DNA from: an uncultured Actinomycetes bacterium
Lineage (GTDB): Bacteria; Actinomycetota; Actinomycetes; Actinomycetales; Bifidobacteriaceae
Direction: 5' to 3'
Length of the DNA: 64,000 nt
Assembly (NCBI GenBank): GCA_900314875.1
Contig: OMWX01000004.1
Location: forward strand, 90,824-154,823
Shown here: one piece after another, positions 57,098-64,000 of the stretch
Position numbering within the stretch: position 1 is the stretch's first letter
Layout of the letters: each line of letters begins with the position of its first letter
The notes under the pieces: generated by a model
The model's database searches: none
Told to the model about the DNA's origin: nothing
Seen by the model: only the letters and a program-made list of their open reading frames with translations
Program-made: the position numbers and the translations under genes

Positions 57098-58297
57098 GTG
57101 AAACTGATTAAAAGAAACGCTTATCTGCGCGAACTGAAAAGCCTTATGAACACCCCGGATATTAAAGTTATTACGGGAGTCAGACGTTGCGGCAAATCCA
57201 GGCTCATGAATGATTTTTCTGACGAAATAAAGAAAAAAGACAAAGCTGCGAACATAATTCATGTCAATTTTAACCTTACCGATTTTGAAGAACAGTTGGA
57301 ATACCATGCTTTGGAACAGTATGCGGAAAACCGTTATGAGGAAGGGAAGAATAATTATCTGCTGATTGACGAAGTTCAAATGTGCGAACATTTCGAAAAA
57401 GCAGTCAACTCTTTGCACTCGAGAGAAAAATATGACATATATGTCACGGGTTCCAACGCTTTTCTGCAGAGCAGCGACTTGGCAACCCTGTTTGTGGGCA
57501 GAACCTACGAGGTACATGTTTTTCCGTTTTCTTTTGACGAATATACGGAATATTATCCTTGCGAAAACATATATAAGAGCCTGACTGACTATATGACGGA
57601 AGGCGGAATGGCCGGGTCATATCTTTATTCGAACGAAACCCAGAAATATCGCTACCTTAATACGGAAGTGCTGAATGCTCTGATTGTAAGAGATATTGTG
57701 AAAAAGCACAGGCTGCGCAATGAGCCGCTTTTGCATGAGCTGACGGATTTTCTCACCGATAATGCCGGCAGCATCGTTTCTGTTCGCTCAATTGAGCAGT
57801 CGCTGGCGAAAGGCGGGACAAAGGCAGATCATAAAACGATAAGCAGATATATAGAGTATTTGTGCAGAGCATACGCTTTTTATAAGGTGAGACGATACGA
57901 CATTAAAGGGAAGCGGTATCTGCGCTCCGAAGACAAGTATTATCTGTCGGATCACAGTTTTAAGTATGCGCGGCTCGGCACAAAAAATATGGATTACGGG
58001 CATGTTTTGGAGAATATAGCGGCGATTGAACTTATGCGCAGGGGGTATGAGCTGTATGTCGGCACTTTGCATAAAAAGGAAATTGATTTTGTGGCGATTA
58101 AGCAGGGCGAAAAACTGTATATTCAGGTTGCTTACGATATTTCAGAGCAGAAAACATTCGACAGAGAAGCGTCTCCGCTGCTGGATATCAGGGACGCATA
58201 TCCCAAGATGATTATTGCGAGGACTTATCAGCCCGAATATCAGTATGAGGGGATCAGGGTAATAGATGCGGCGCAATGGCTGAAATCTGTCGAATAA
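57098..58297 (+). CDS. AAA ATPase with DUF4143 domain
   Basis: A 399-residue ATPase of the AAA_14/DUF4143 family. Walker A is GVRRCGKS (27-34) and Walker B is YLLIDEVQ with Asp91-Glu92. A sensor region YVTGSNAF follows. The carboxy-terminal DUF4143 half includes EIDFVAIKQGEKLYIQVAYDI, a nuclease-like E-IDF-V-x-Q/K core. The family is abundant in anaerobes and has no settled function. GTG 57098 follows GGAGG. The gene is alone between two 44-bp palindromic direct repeats, like a single-gene cassette. Confidence 0.9.
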   Translation: MKLIKRNAYLRELKSLMNTPDIKVITGVRRCGKSRLMNDFSDEIKKKDKAANIIHVNFNLTDFEEQLEYHALEQYAENRYEEGKNNYLLIDEVQMCEHFEKAVNSLHSREKYDIYVTGSNAFLQSSDLATLFVGRTYEVHVFPFSFDEYTEYYPCENIYKSLTDYMTEGGMAGSYLYSNETQKYRYLNTEVLNALIVRDIVKKHRLRNEPLLHELTDFLTDNAGSIVSVRSIEQSLAKGGTKADHKTISRYIEYLCRAYAFYKVRRYDIKGKRYLRSEDKYYLSDHSFKYARLGTKNMDYGHVLENIAAIELMRRGYELYVGTLHKKEIDFVAIKQGEKLYIQVAYDISEQKTFDREASPLLDIRDAYPKMIIARTYQPEYQYEGIRVIDAAQWLKSVE

Positions 58298-58349
58298 TTT
58301 TGAGTTTTTCGGATAGTATTTTTTGGATGAATGTTTTTGAAATGAAAAT

Positions 58350-58393
58350 ATCTATTCCCCAAATTTGCAAAAATATTGATTTTGGGGAATAGG
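58350..58393. repeat. 44-bp palindromic direct repeat, right of the ATPase
   Basis: Same orientation as 56986-57029, 43 of 44 bases identical. It begins 52 bp after the ATPase stop and 34 bp before the end of the convergent virD4 gene. Confidence 0.95.
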
Positions 58394-58426
58394 CAGTTTT
58401 GGGAGCAGGTTGATTTGGGTCAGCCC

Positions 58427-60175
58427 TTATGCTTTGATTTTTTCGGAGATGAACGGGGGTATTCCTCGCAGCATGTATATGCATGTGTTGCCGGGCAGTG
58501 TTCCCAGTTCGTCGGCGGTGAGCAGTTCTCGGCCGTGCCGCGCGCTGTTTGTTGTCCGGCTTCCGTTTGTTCCTTTGGTCTGGCTTGTTGTTCTTGTGTC
58601 TATGGTGGCTTTGCCCAGTCTGGCGGATATCCATTTGGTTGTTGTTTCTTCGTTTCCGCCCAGGAAGAGGGTTGAGTCGCAGTTTCCGGCCAGGGTTTCC
58701 CATTGTTTTTCGTACAAGGCTTTCAGCTGCGCGAGGTTTTGTATGATTATGCTTGCCGATATTCCTCTTGAGCGGATGGTTGCTATGAGGGTTTCGAATG
58801 AGGGGATTTTCCCGATGTTTGCGAATTCGTCGAGGAAGCAGTGCAGTTCCCGGCCGAGTCTTTGCTGCGGTTTGGAGTCGGCTTTTCGTATCATCGTGCT
58901 GAAAAGACACTGGTAGAAGATCGCGGCGAGGAAGCTGAATGTCGTGTCCGTGTCTGAAAGAGTGAGGAATATCGCGGTTTTGTTTTCGTCTGTTTTGTCT
59001 ATTTCCATGGTGTCGCCGGATAAAAGTTCCCGCACTTCGCGTATGTTCATCGCGCTTAAACGCACTCCGAGGGAGATTACTATGCTTTTCCTGGTTTCCG
59101 AAGCGCCTTGCGAGTATCTTCTGTAGTTTCTGAGAGCGAATCGGATTCCTTCCAGAGTCTGTTTCGCTTCCTCGTCATATCCTTCGAATCCGGCGGCTCG
59201 GGCTTCGTCGTATGTTTTCTGCGCTTCCTGCATCAGAATGTCGGCACGGCTCGCATAGTTTTCGTCCTGTTCGGAAGAATCGGCGAGTTCCAGAAGGTCT
59301 GTCGCGTCGTTTAAGGTCGGTTCGCGTTTCGCGGTTTGTTCTGCCGTTTCGTTTTCCCACCCGTCGTGCCAGTTCGCGTAGTATGCGAAAGAGATCAGGG
59401 CGGTTAAAAGCGTGCGTTCCGCGGCTGCCCAGAACTGGTCGTTTTTCGCGTTTTCGGCGGAAGTGTTGCTTATTATGTTTTCGGTCAGTTCTCTTATGCT
59501 TTTCTCCGAATGGTCCGGGTCGATGTATCGCAGGGGGTTGAACTTGTCGGCGTTGGAGTTCATGTTTTTAAGATCCAATATTTTCACCCGGTATCCGGCC
59601 GTTTCGAGTTCTTCTCTCGCGGCGGCGCATATTTCGCCTTTCGGGTCTGTTATCGCGTAGTTCATGTTCCGGTTTTTAAGGTTGGGAAGAACGTATGAGC
59701 GGGTTTTCCCCGAACCGGAAGAGCCGATTACAAGCGCGTTCAGGTTTCTTTTTGTTTTATGCGTGTCAAGGCTCAGCCGTTCGGTTTTCGTCATGAGAAG
59801 ATTGTTTCTCGGGTTCGGGTCGGCGAAAGCTGAAATGTCTTTCCTGTTTCCCCATCTGGCCGAGCCTTCTTCTTCCCCGTCGCGATAATTCTTTTTGGTC
59901 GCGGTTTTGTAGAGGAATATGAGCGCGATTCCGGCCGCTGCGGCAAGTCCTGAAACGATGTCGGGTTTTTCGAAACTTATATTCAAAGGCGATGAAACAA
60001 GCCTGTCTGCCATGTGGTCGAGAATGTATGAGAAATCATAGCCCGCCTGCCTGTCCGCTCTGATCTGCGCGCTTACAAGATTTGCCGCCGCCGCCGCGCA
60101 CAGCATGAAAACAGCTGCGAAAACCCTGCCGTACAAGCTGCCGGTCTTCGAAACTGCCGAACCTGTTTTCCTCAA
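58427..60175 (-). CDS. virD4: VirD4/TraG type IV coupling protein
   Basis: Couples substrate DNA to a type IV secretion channel during conjugation. With the TTG start at 60175 (AGGAGGG upstream) it has 582 residues. It has two membrane helices (about 18-36 and 73-90), the family's GSARWG at 104-109, Walker A GSSGSGKT (151-158), TDPKGE after it, Walker B in CFLDEFANIG, and the late NSARHGRELLTADELG. The frame is open to 60382, but no ribosome-binding site supports a longer form. It resembles VirD4 of Tn1549-type elements. Here it points away from the plus-strand transfer genes, which suggests rearrangement. Confidence 0.92.
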   Translation of the reverse strand: MRKTGSAVSKTGSLYGRVFAAVFMLCAAAAANLVSAQIRADRQAGYDFSYILDHMADRLVSSPLNISFEKPDIVSGLAAAAGIALIFLYKTATKKNYRDGEEEGSARWGNRKDISAFADPNPRNNLLMTKTERLSLDTHKTKRNLNALVIGSSGSGKTRSYVLPNLKNRNMNYAITDPKGEICAAAREELETAGYRVKILDLKNMNSNADKFNPLRYIDPDHSEKSIRELTENIISNTSAENAKNDQFWAAAERTLLTALISFAYYANWHDGWENETAEQTAKREPTLNDATDLLELADSSEQDENYASRADILMQEAQKTYDEARAAGFEGYDEEAKQTLEGIRFALRNYRRYSQGASETRKSIVISLGVRLSAMNIREVRELLSGDTMEIDKTDENKTAIFLTLSDTDTTFSFLAAIFYQCLFSTMIRKADSKPQQRLGRELHCFLDEFANIGKIPSFETLIATIRSRGISASIIIQNLAQLKALYEKQWETLAGNCDSTLFLGGNEETTTKWISARLGKATIDTRTTSQTKGTNGSRTTNSARHGRELLTADELGTLPGNTCIYMLRGIPPFISEKIKA

Positions 60176-60339
60176 CTTTAAACCCTCCTGACAAAACTGT
60201 TTTTTGCCGATAAAAATGTTTCTGATAAAAAACTGCAGGACTGCAAAGAATGCGGCATTTCCGGAAAAATGCCCGCCTGTCCGCTCTGTTTTGCGCGTTT
60301 GCCTGTCTGTCCGGAGATCCGGACGCTCCCGCGCGTTTT

Positions 60340-60717
60340 TTAAGATTCGAATGCCTGCATGTTTTCTTTTGAAAGACGGCATCGCACTCTTTTCTTCAAA
60401 TGCTCAATCACGTCTTCGCGGCTTATCGGCCGGCCCGGAATCGAAGAAACAAGCGGACCGGGCTGTTCCGATTCCGGTTCTTCCGGTTCCTGCTGCTCCG
60501 ATTCTGCGGCTTCCTGTTCTCCGGCTTCGCCGGCAGTCTCGAAAATATCAGTTTCGAAATTTGCATTGCCTGAACGGAAACCGTCCGAATCGTCATCGCC
60601 GTTCCGGTTTTCGTCCCCGGTGACGATGTTTTCAAGACCGCCGAAAATGAGAAAATCGTCCTCTTCCCCGTCTTCTCTCGCGTTTTCCGTCATGTTTTCC
60701 CTTGTGTTTTCCGTCAT
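60340..60717 (-). CDS. Acidic hypothetical protein upstream of virD4
   Basis: A 125-residue protein dominated by Glu, Asp and Asn, with an MTENTRENMTENAREDG repeat at the start and a basic end (REDVIEHLKKRVRCRLSKENMQAF). ATG 60717 has GGAAAG upstream; the open frame extends further but looks non-coding. Position directly before virD4 is where related elements carry a small accessory gene (DUF3801/PcfB type). I see no clear similarity to that family. Confidence 0.55.
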   Translation of the reverse strand: MTENTRENMTENAREDGEEDDFLIFGGLENIVTGDENRNGDDDSDGFRSGNANFETDIFETAGEAGEQEAAESEQQEPEEPESEQPGPLVSSIPGRPISREDVIEHLKKRVRCRLSKENMQAFES

Positions 60718-60809
60718 GTTTGTTTTTCGTCTTTCCTGTTGTGCCTGTCTGCTTATCGTCCGAATGCCCGCGCGGCCGCTTGTTTTTTCCGCGCGCGCTG
60801 TTTTTCTGA

Positions 60810-61484
60810 TGCCGCGTTTCCGAAAATATAGCGAAACAAACGGAATCGCTGGCATTAAAAACTGCTGGCAAGGCGGCAAAATTTGCGGCAAAAGGCGGAA
60901 AGCCGGTTGCTAAAAAAACTGCTAAAAAAACCGGCAAGGCGGTCAAAAAAACTGCCGAGAAAATAGCTCGAAAAATGAAACTTCAAGCACTTCGCAGACT
61001 TCAATTTATTGCAGCCAAAATCGCGGCCGCAATATCTTCTGTCGCAGTTTCTCTGGCTGCTATGGCGCCGATTATCATAGCTGTTATTGTGTTTGCAATA
61101 ATTATTTCTGCGATTATGTCTGTTATGTCTTTTCTTCTGTTTCATACGACAATAAAAGAAGAAAGATCCGAAGCGAATATAAACTGTGTCCTTGTTCAAA
61201 AATCAGCGAATGAGTCGTTTGAAACGTTAATGAAAGCAAAAGAAGGAGGCAAAATAATATATGATTTAACTGATGAACAGGTTGAAAATCCTGAGGCTTT
61301 GCACAGTTTTAAAACCGCATACGATTCTCCGTTGCCTGAAAAACCGGTAGACTGTTCAATTAATGATGAATTGGAAGAGTCGGAGGATAAATCTGGCAAG
61401 TGGGATGAGTTTGGAAGCAAATGCACTAGAATGATACAGGTTTTGCAAAATTTGGCCAGTGAAATTAAATTGAAAAAACAATGA
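60810..61484 (+). pseudogene. 5'-truncated transfer protein stem joined to a DSPLPEKP ectodomain
   Basis: The frame is open from 60810 with no start codon before ATG 60975. Its first part is Ala/Lys-rich (KTAGKAAKFAAKGGKP, KKTAKKTGKAVKKTAEK) and leads into a long membrane helix (AMAPIIIAVIVFAIIISAIMSVM). This resembles the stem of CD1108-type transfer proteins in Tn1549-like elements. After the helix there is no lysozyme or NlpC domain. Instead there is a small ectodomain with DSPLPEKPVDC, shared with the next gene. ATG 60975 would give 169 residues and may be used, although no ribosome-binding site is visible. Confidence 0.5.
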
Positions 61485-61495
61485 AGGAGTTTATA

Positions 61496-61993
61496 ATGTC
61501 AGATAATGTCGTTCGGGTTTTCGGTTCTAAGAAAAAAGCCGCCGCCTCTTTTATATTTGCGATTGTAACCTTGATGGCAATATTGGGGTATGTTGTTCCT
61601 ACAGTCAAGACGAGCCAGGCAAATGCGCAAAATACGCGAAATCAAGAAGAGAAAGAACAAGTATTTAACAAAATGTTGGATGCGCAACAGTCTAATGTTG
61701 AATTTGAGAATTGTTTATCATTTAACAGCAACTTTGAGTCAAAAATTGAAGAAATTAATGAAAAAGTTTCGCAGATGAAGGATTCAGAAGTAAAAAACAG
61801 TGAAGCGCTTCATGAAATTCGCACGGTACTTGATTCTCCGTTGCCTGAAAAACCTGAAAAATGCGGAGTGAATGATTCTGATGAAGAATTGAAAAATAAA
61901 GAGACAGCATGGAATAAATACAGTGGGGAAATGCAGAGTCGATACATGAAACTGTCCGCACTTATGCAAAAAATTAATAACAAATTTTGGTAA
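61496..61993 (+). CDS. Small single-pass membrane protein (FGSKKKAA head, DSPLPEKP ectodomain)
   Basis: A 165-residue protein. The amino-terminal VRVFGSKKKAAAS precedes one membrane helix (FIFAIVTLMAILGYVVPTV). A helical, coiled-coil-prone ectodomain (EEKEQVFNKMLDAQQ, KIEEINEKVSQMKD) leads to LDSPLPEKPEKC and a terminal helix; two cysteines lie outside. AAGGAG precedes ATG 61496, which overlaps nothing but starts 12 bp after the previous gene. The ectodomain matches that gene's; the head matches the minus-strand gene at 62243. I recognise no named family. Confidence 0.65.
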   Translation: MSDNVVRVFGSKKKAAASFIFAIVTLMAILGYVVPTVKTSQANAQNTRNQEEKEQVFNKMLDAQQSNVEFENCLSFNSNFESKIEEINEKVSQMKDSEVKNSEALHEIRTVLDSPLPEKPEKCGVNDSDEELKNKETAWNKYSGEMQSRYMKLSALMQKINNKFW

Positions 61994-62009
61994 AAATGAG
62001 GTTCAGTCA

Positions 62010-62027
62010 TTTTTTTTTTTTTTTTTT
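62010..62027 (+). repeat. T18 homopolymer
   Basis: Eighteen consecutive T after ..GTTCAGTCA, 17 bp beyond the stop of the preceding gene. No stem precedes it, so it is not a normal terminator. Confidence 0.9.
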
Positions 62028-62151
62028 CTGAGGGGATTTTGGGTGTTTTTGTTTCGAGGCGTCTGATGAGGCGGTTGAAATAAAAAAGTTTTCATGTATG
62101 AATTGAGTACCGTTTTTCCAATTCGTAAAGAAAAATCTCCTGTTTCCTCAT

Positions 62152-62193
62152 GTAAAAAAATCAATCACAAAATCCCACAGAATTTGTGATTGA
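62152..62193 (-). terminator. Minus-strand terminator, distal
   Basis: TCAATCACAAA at 62161-62171 pairs perfectly with TTTGTGATTGA at 62183-62193. In the minus direction the stem is followed by a run of seven T. Confidence 0.8.
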
Positions 62194-62206
62194 ATCGAAA
62201 CAAATT

Positions 62207-62237
62207 GGGGGTGCGGACAAATGAAGTCTGCACCCCC
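62207..62237 (-). terminator. Minus-strand terminator, proximal
   Basis: GGGGGTGC at 62207-62214 pairs with GCACCCCC at 62230-62237, extended inwards by GAC/GTC. AATTTGTTTC follows in the minus direction. It lies 5 bp after the minus-strand gene ends. Confidence 0.75.
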
Positions 62238-62242
62238 TCTAT

Positions 62243-62602
62243 TTAGTCTTTGGGATATGACCAGTAGATACCCCATTCGCGACCTTTTATCATTGCTTGT
62301 TCGGCGGAATCATCAGTTGTACACTCTGCAGGTTTATTTTTGTCTGCCGCGTTTGTTTCGCTTTGTTTATTATTTAGCCCGCTTTTTTGTTGTTTTTTGC
62401 AAAACTCCTGCATGTTATTCTGATAATAATACTGATGATCCTGAAGATCGGATGCGCTTTCAGACTCGGCGGCGACAGCAGTTTTGAGGGCTGCGTTTGC
62501 ATGTGGAATCTGAACGCATAAAAAGATTAAAACCAGCGCAGTTCCGCACGCGGCTGCGGCTTTTTTCTTAGATCCGAAAAACCTGACAGCAGAATCAAAC
62601 AT
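62243..62602 (-). CDS. Small single-pass membrane protein (FGSKKKAA head)
   Basis: A 119-residue protein whose start, VRFFGSKKKAAAAC, repeats the head of the protein at 61496, followed by one membrane helix (TALVLIFLCVQIPHANA, which may also be a signal peptide). The ectodomain is different: DHQYYYQNNMQEFCKKQQ, an Asn/Lys/Thr-rich part with one more cysteine, and the end EWGIYWSYPKD. AAGGAG precedes the ATG and two terminators follow. It sits between plus-strand transfer genes but reads the other way. Function unknown. Confidence 0.65.
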   Translation of the reverse strand: MFDSAVRFFGSKKKAAAACGTALVLIFLCVQIPHANAALKTAVAAESESASDLQDHQYYYQNNMQEFCKKQQKSGLNNKQSETNAADKNKPAECTTDDSAEQAMIKGREWGIYWSYPKD

Positions 62603-62717
62603 TGAAATCTCCTTATATTTTTTATCTCATGCAATTGTATAGTATGATGTGTATTTTTATCCATCTGAGAGCCGGGCGGTTTTGCTGTATATCAAAACTT
62701 TTGAAGGAAATCGGGCA

Positions 62718-62990
62718 ATGAGCCTGCAGGATTTGAGCGGGAAAGTTTTTCTCGCGGCAAACAACGGCGCCGTCCTCGCTGACGGCGAAGACATGCTTCC
62801 CAAGGTTTTGAGCCTGTTTACCAAGTTCGCCACCATCGGGGGCGGAATCTGGCTTGTCTGGGGAGTGATGACTCTCGCGGGCGGTCTTAAAGACCAGAAC
62901 GGTCCGCAATTGCAGTCCGGGATCTGGCAGTGTCTTGGCGGCGGGCTTATCATCGCGGCTGCGGTTCTGTTTAAATCAATCGCGCTTTAA
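62718..62990 (+). CDS. Maff2-family small membrane protein of conjugative elements
   Basis: A 90-residue protein with two membrane segments (FTKFATIGGGIWLVWGVMTLAGG and CLGGGLIIAAAVLFKSIAL) joined by LKDQNGPQLQSGIWQ. This is the pattern of Maff2 proteins, which lie between VirD4 and the VirB6-like gene in Tn1549-type elements. They are thought to be pilin- or VirB2-like, although this is not proven. ATG 62718 has GAAGGAAAT upstream. The VirB6-like gene follows after 15 bp, as expected. Confidence 0.8.
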   Translation: MSLQDLSGKVFLAANNGAVLADGEDMLPKVLSLFTKFATIGGGIWLVWGVMTLAGGLKDQNGPQLQSGIWQCLGGGLIIAAAVLFKSIAL

Positions 62991-63005
62991 GGGAAAGTAA
63001 TCTTT

Positions 63006-63857
63006 GTGAAAGAGTGGATTCTGAACATGATCGAGGCGATTGCCAAAGGCGTTGACGAGGGAGTGATCGATGATTTGGCAAAAACCCCGAAAGATTACTG
63101 CGGCGGAGCATACAATTTTGTTACGGATATAAACAATGTTGCGGTTAAGCCTGTTGTTGCGATTCTGCTCAGCATTGTTTTTACCATGGAACTTGCCCGC
63201 GTTTCGACAAAGGTTGACGGGGATCGCACTTTGGGCGTGAAAATGGTTGCGGATTCCATGTTTAAGATGGCTCTTATTCTTACGGCGTCCGCGAACTCTC
63301 AGCTGTTTCTTGACGCTATTTTTCAGATTTTCAATAAAGTCTTAGTCAATCTGAATAAATATATAAGAGACCATGGAGATTTGCCGCCCGGCGGCGATGA
63401 CTGGAGTAAAGCAGCAAAAAATTCTATAGGAAATTGGGATTATTTGGGGCAGGCTGCCTGTCTTGTTATTCTGCTTATTCCGTTTTTGTGCGCGATGGCA
63501 GCTCAGGTTGCTTTCAAGCTCATGCTTATACTGCGCTTTTTTGAGATTTTCATGTATTCGGCTTTCGCTGCTCTGCCCGTGGCTTTTCTCGCGTCGGACG
63601 ACATGAGATCCATGGCTATAGGTTTTTGGAGAAAATACGGGTCGGCGTGCGTTAAAAACGTGACGCTCATAATGGGAGTTTATCTGTACAGAGTACTTCT
63701 TAGAACCGGCAGTTTTTATATAAAGCCGCCGGCTTCGAAAGACAGCTTTGTTGGCTGGTGTTTCCATAACTTTGCGGGGCTTATTCTGCTTCCGGTTTTG
63801 TTTATCGGCATTTTGGGAGTTTCGAATTCGATAGCCAAAGCTTTGTGCGGAGAGTAA
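63006..63857 (+). CDS. VirB6/TrbL-like conjugation channel protein
   Basis: A 283-residue polytopic membrane protein. An amphipathic start (MKEWILNMIEAIAKGVDEG) is followed by about six membrane helices, among them VAVKPVVAILLSIVFTMELA, MALILTASANSQLFLDAIFQIF and ACLVILLIPFLCAMAAQVAF. Layout, length and position after Maff2 match the VirB6-like protein of Tn1549/CTn elements, an inner-membrane part of the mating channel. GTG 63006 has AAGGGAAAG upstream. PrgI and VirB4 genes would be expected next but the window ends. Confidence 0.82.
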   Translation: MKEWILNMIEAIAKGVDEGVIDDLAKTPKDYCGGAYNFVTDINNVAVKPVVAILLSIVFTMELARVSTKVDGDRTLGVKMVADSMFKMALILTASANSQLFLDAIFQIFNKVLVNLNKYIRDHGDLPPGGDDWSKAAKNSIGNWDYLGQAACLVILLIPFLCAMAAQVAFKLMLILRFFEIFMYSAFAALPVAFLASDDMRSMAIGFWRKYGSACVKNVTLIMGVYLYRVLLRTGSFYIKPPASKDSFVGWCFHNFAGLILLPVLFIGILGVSNSIAKALCGE

Positions 63858-63949
63858 GCCGGCGAAGCGGGTCGGGCGGCGGCTGTTTCGGCTTTTTATT
63901 GTTTTTTGCGAGGGAAGGGCTGTCTGACCGTGTTTTTTCTGACGGCGGT

Positions 63950-64000
<51 letters not shown>

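Noticed and set aside
60176..60382. 69-residue amino-terminal extension of VirD4
   Set aside because: A TTG at 60175 has AGGAGGG upstream and gives the normal VirD4 length; the extension overlaps the end of the preceding gene and has no family similarity.

Overview
The window looks like chromosomal DNA of a low-GC member of the Bifidobacteriaceae (Actinomycetota). This rests on gene order and protein character, not on a database search. The order RNase E/G, rplU, rpmA, obgE, proB, aspartate aminotransferase, tRNA-Trp, secE, nusG, rplK, rplA is typical of bifidobacteria. Several genes appear to be transcribed as leaderless mRNAs (TANNNT followed 6-7 nt later by ATG), an actinobacterial habit.

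From 1 to about 47.7 kb the content is mostly housekeeping: translation and ribosome genes (1-9.2 kb); a secreted HNH nuclease, a SenX3/RegX3-like two-component pair and the pstSCAB phosphate importer (9.3-16.8 kb); a GlnR-like regulator, nth, a solute-binding protein and valS (17.8-24.1 kb); an MFS transporter, a frameshifted glycosyltransferase, chorismate mutase and a pyrophosphatase with a remarkable cysteine-rich tail (24.5-28.5 kb); a 1866-residue LPxTG surface protein (28.8-34.4 kb); then yggS, an FAH hydrolase, hom-thrB, a Maf-Nudix fusion, argS, lysA, an orphan NMT1-type binding protein and a MacB-like ABC pair whose permease has an in-frame amber codon (34.6-47.7 kb).

From about 48 kb the DNA is an accessory island. 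Its centre is a mirror-image locus. Two divergent arms each read DUF4417 protein, toxin C-terminal domain, small immunity-like protein. Between them sits a three-gene AT-rich cassette (a cytoplasmic Ser/Thr kinase and two unknown proteins) bounded by 105-bp inverted repeats that differ at one base and carry terminator hairpins. The left toxin is frameshifted; the right toxin (a CdiA-C-like nuclease) is intact. Next come an EndoU-like toxin remnant, a duplicated-domain immunity-like protein, and an inverted fragment of that same immunity gene. An AAA/DUF4143 ATPase follows, flanked by 44-bp palindromic direct repeats.

The window ends in a rearranged conjugation module. A VirD4/TraG coupling protein and a partner lie on the minus strand. 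A Maff2-like protein and a VirB6/TrbL-like channel protein lie on the plus strand. Between them are three small membrane proteins built from shared modules (an FGSKKKAA amino terminus, a DSPLPEKP ectodomain). The last 44 bases are a pure T run, which may be a contig-end artefact.

Short perfect tandem repeats and slippage-like events recur throughout, suggesting a genome prone to replication slippage.
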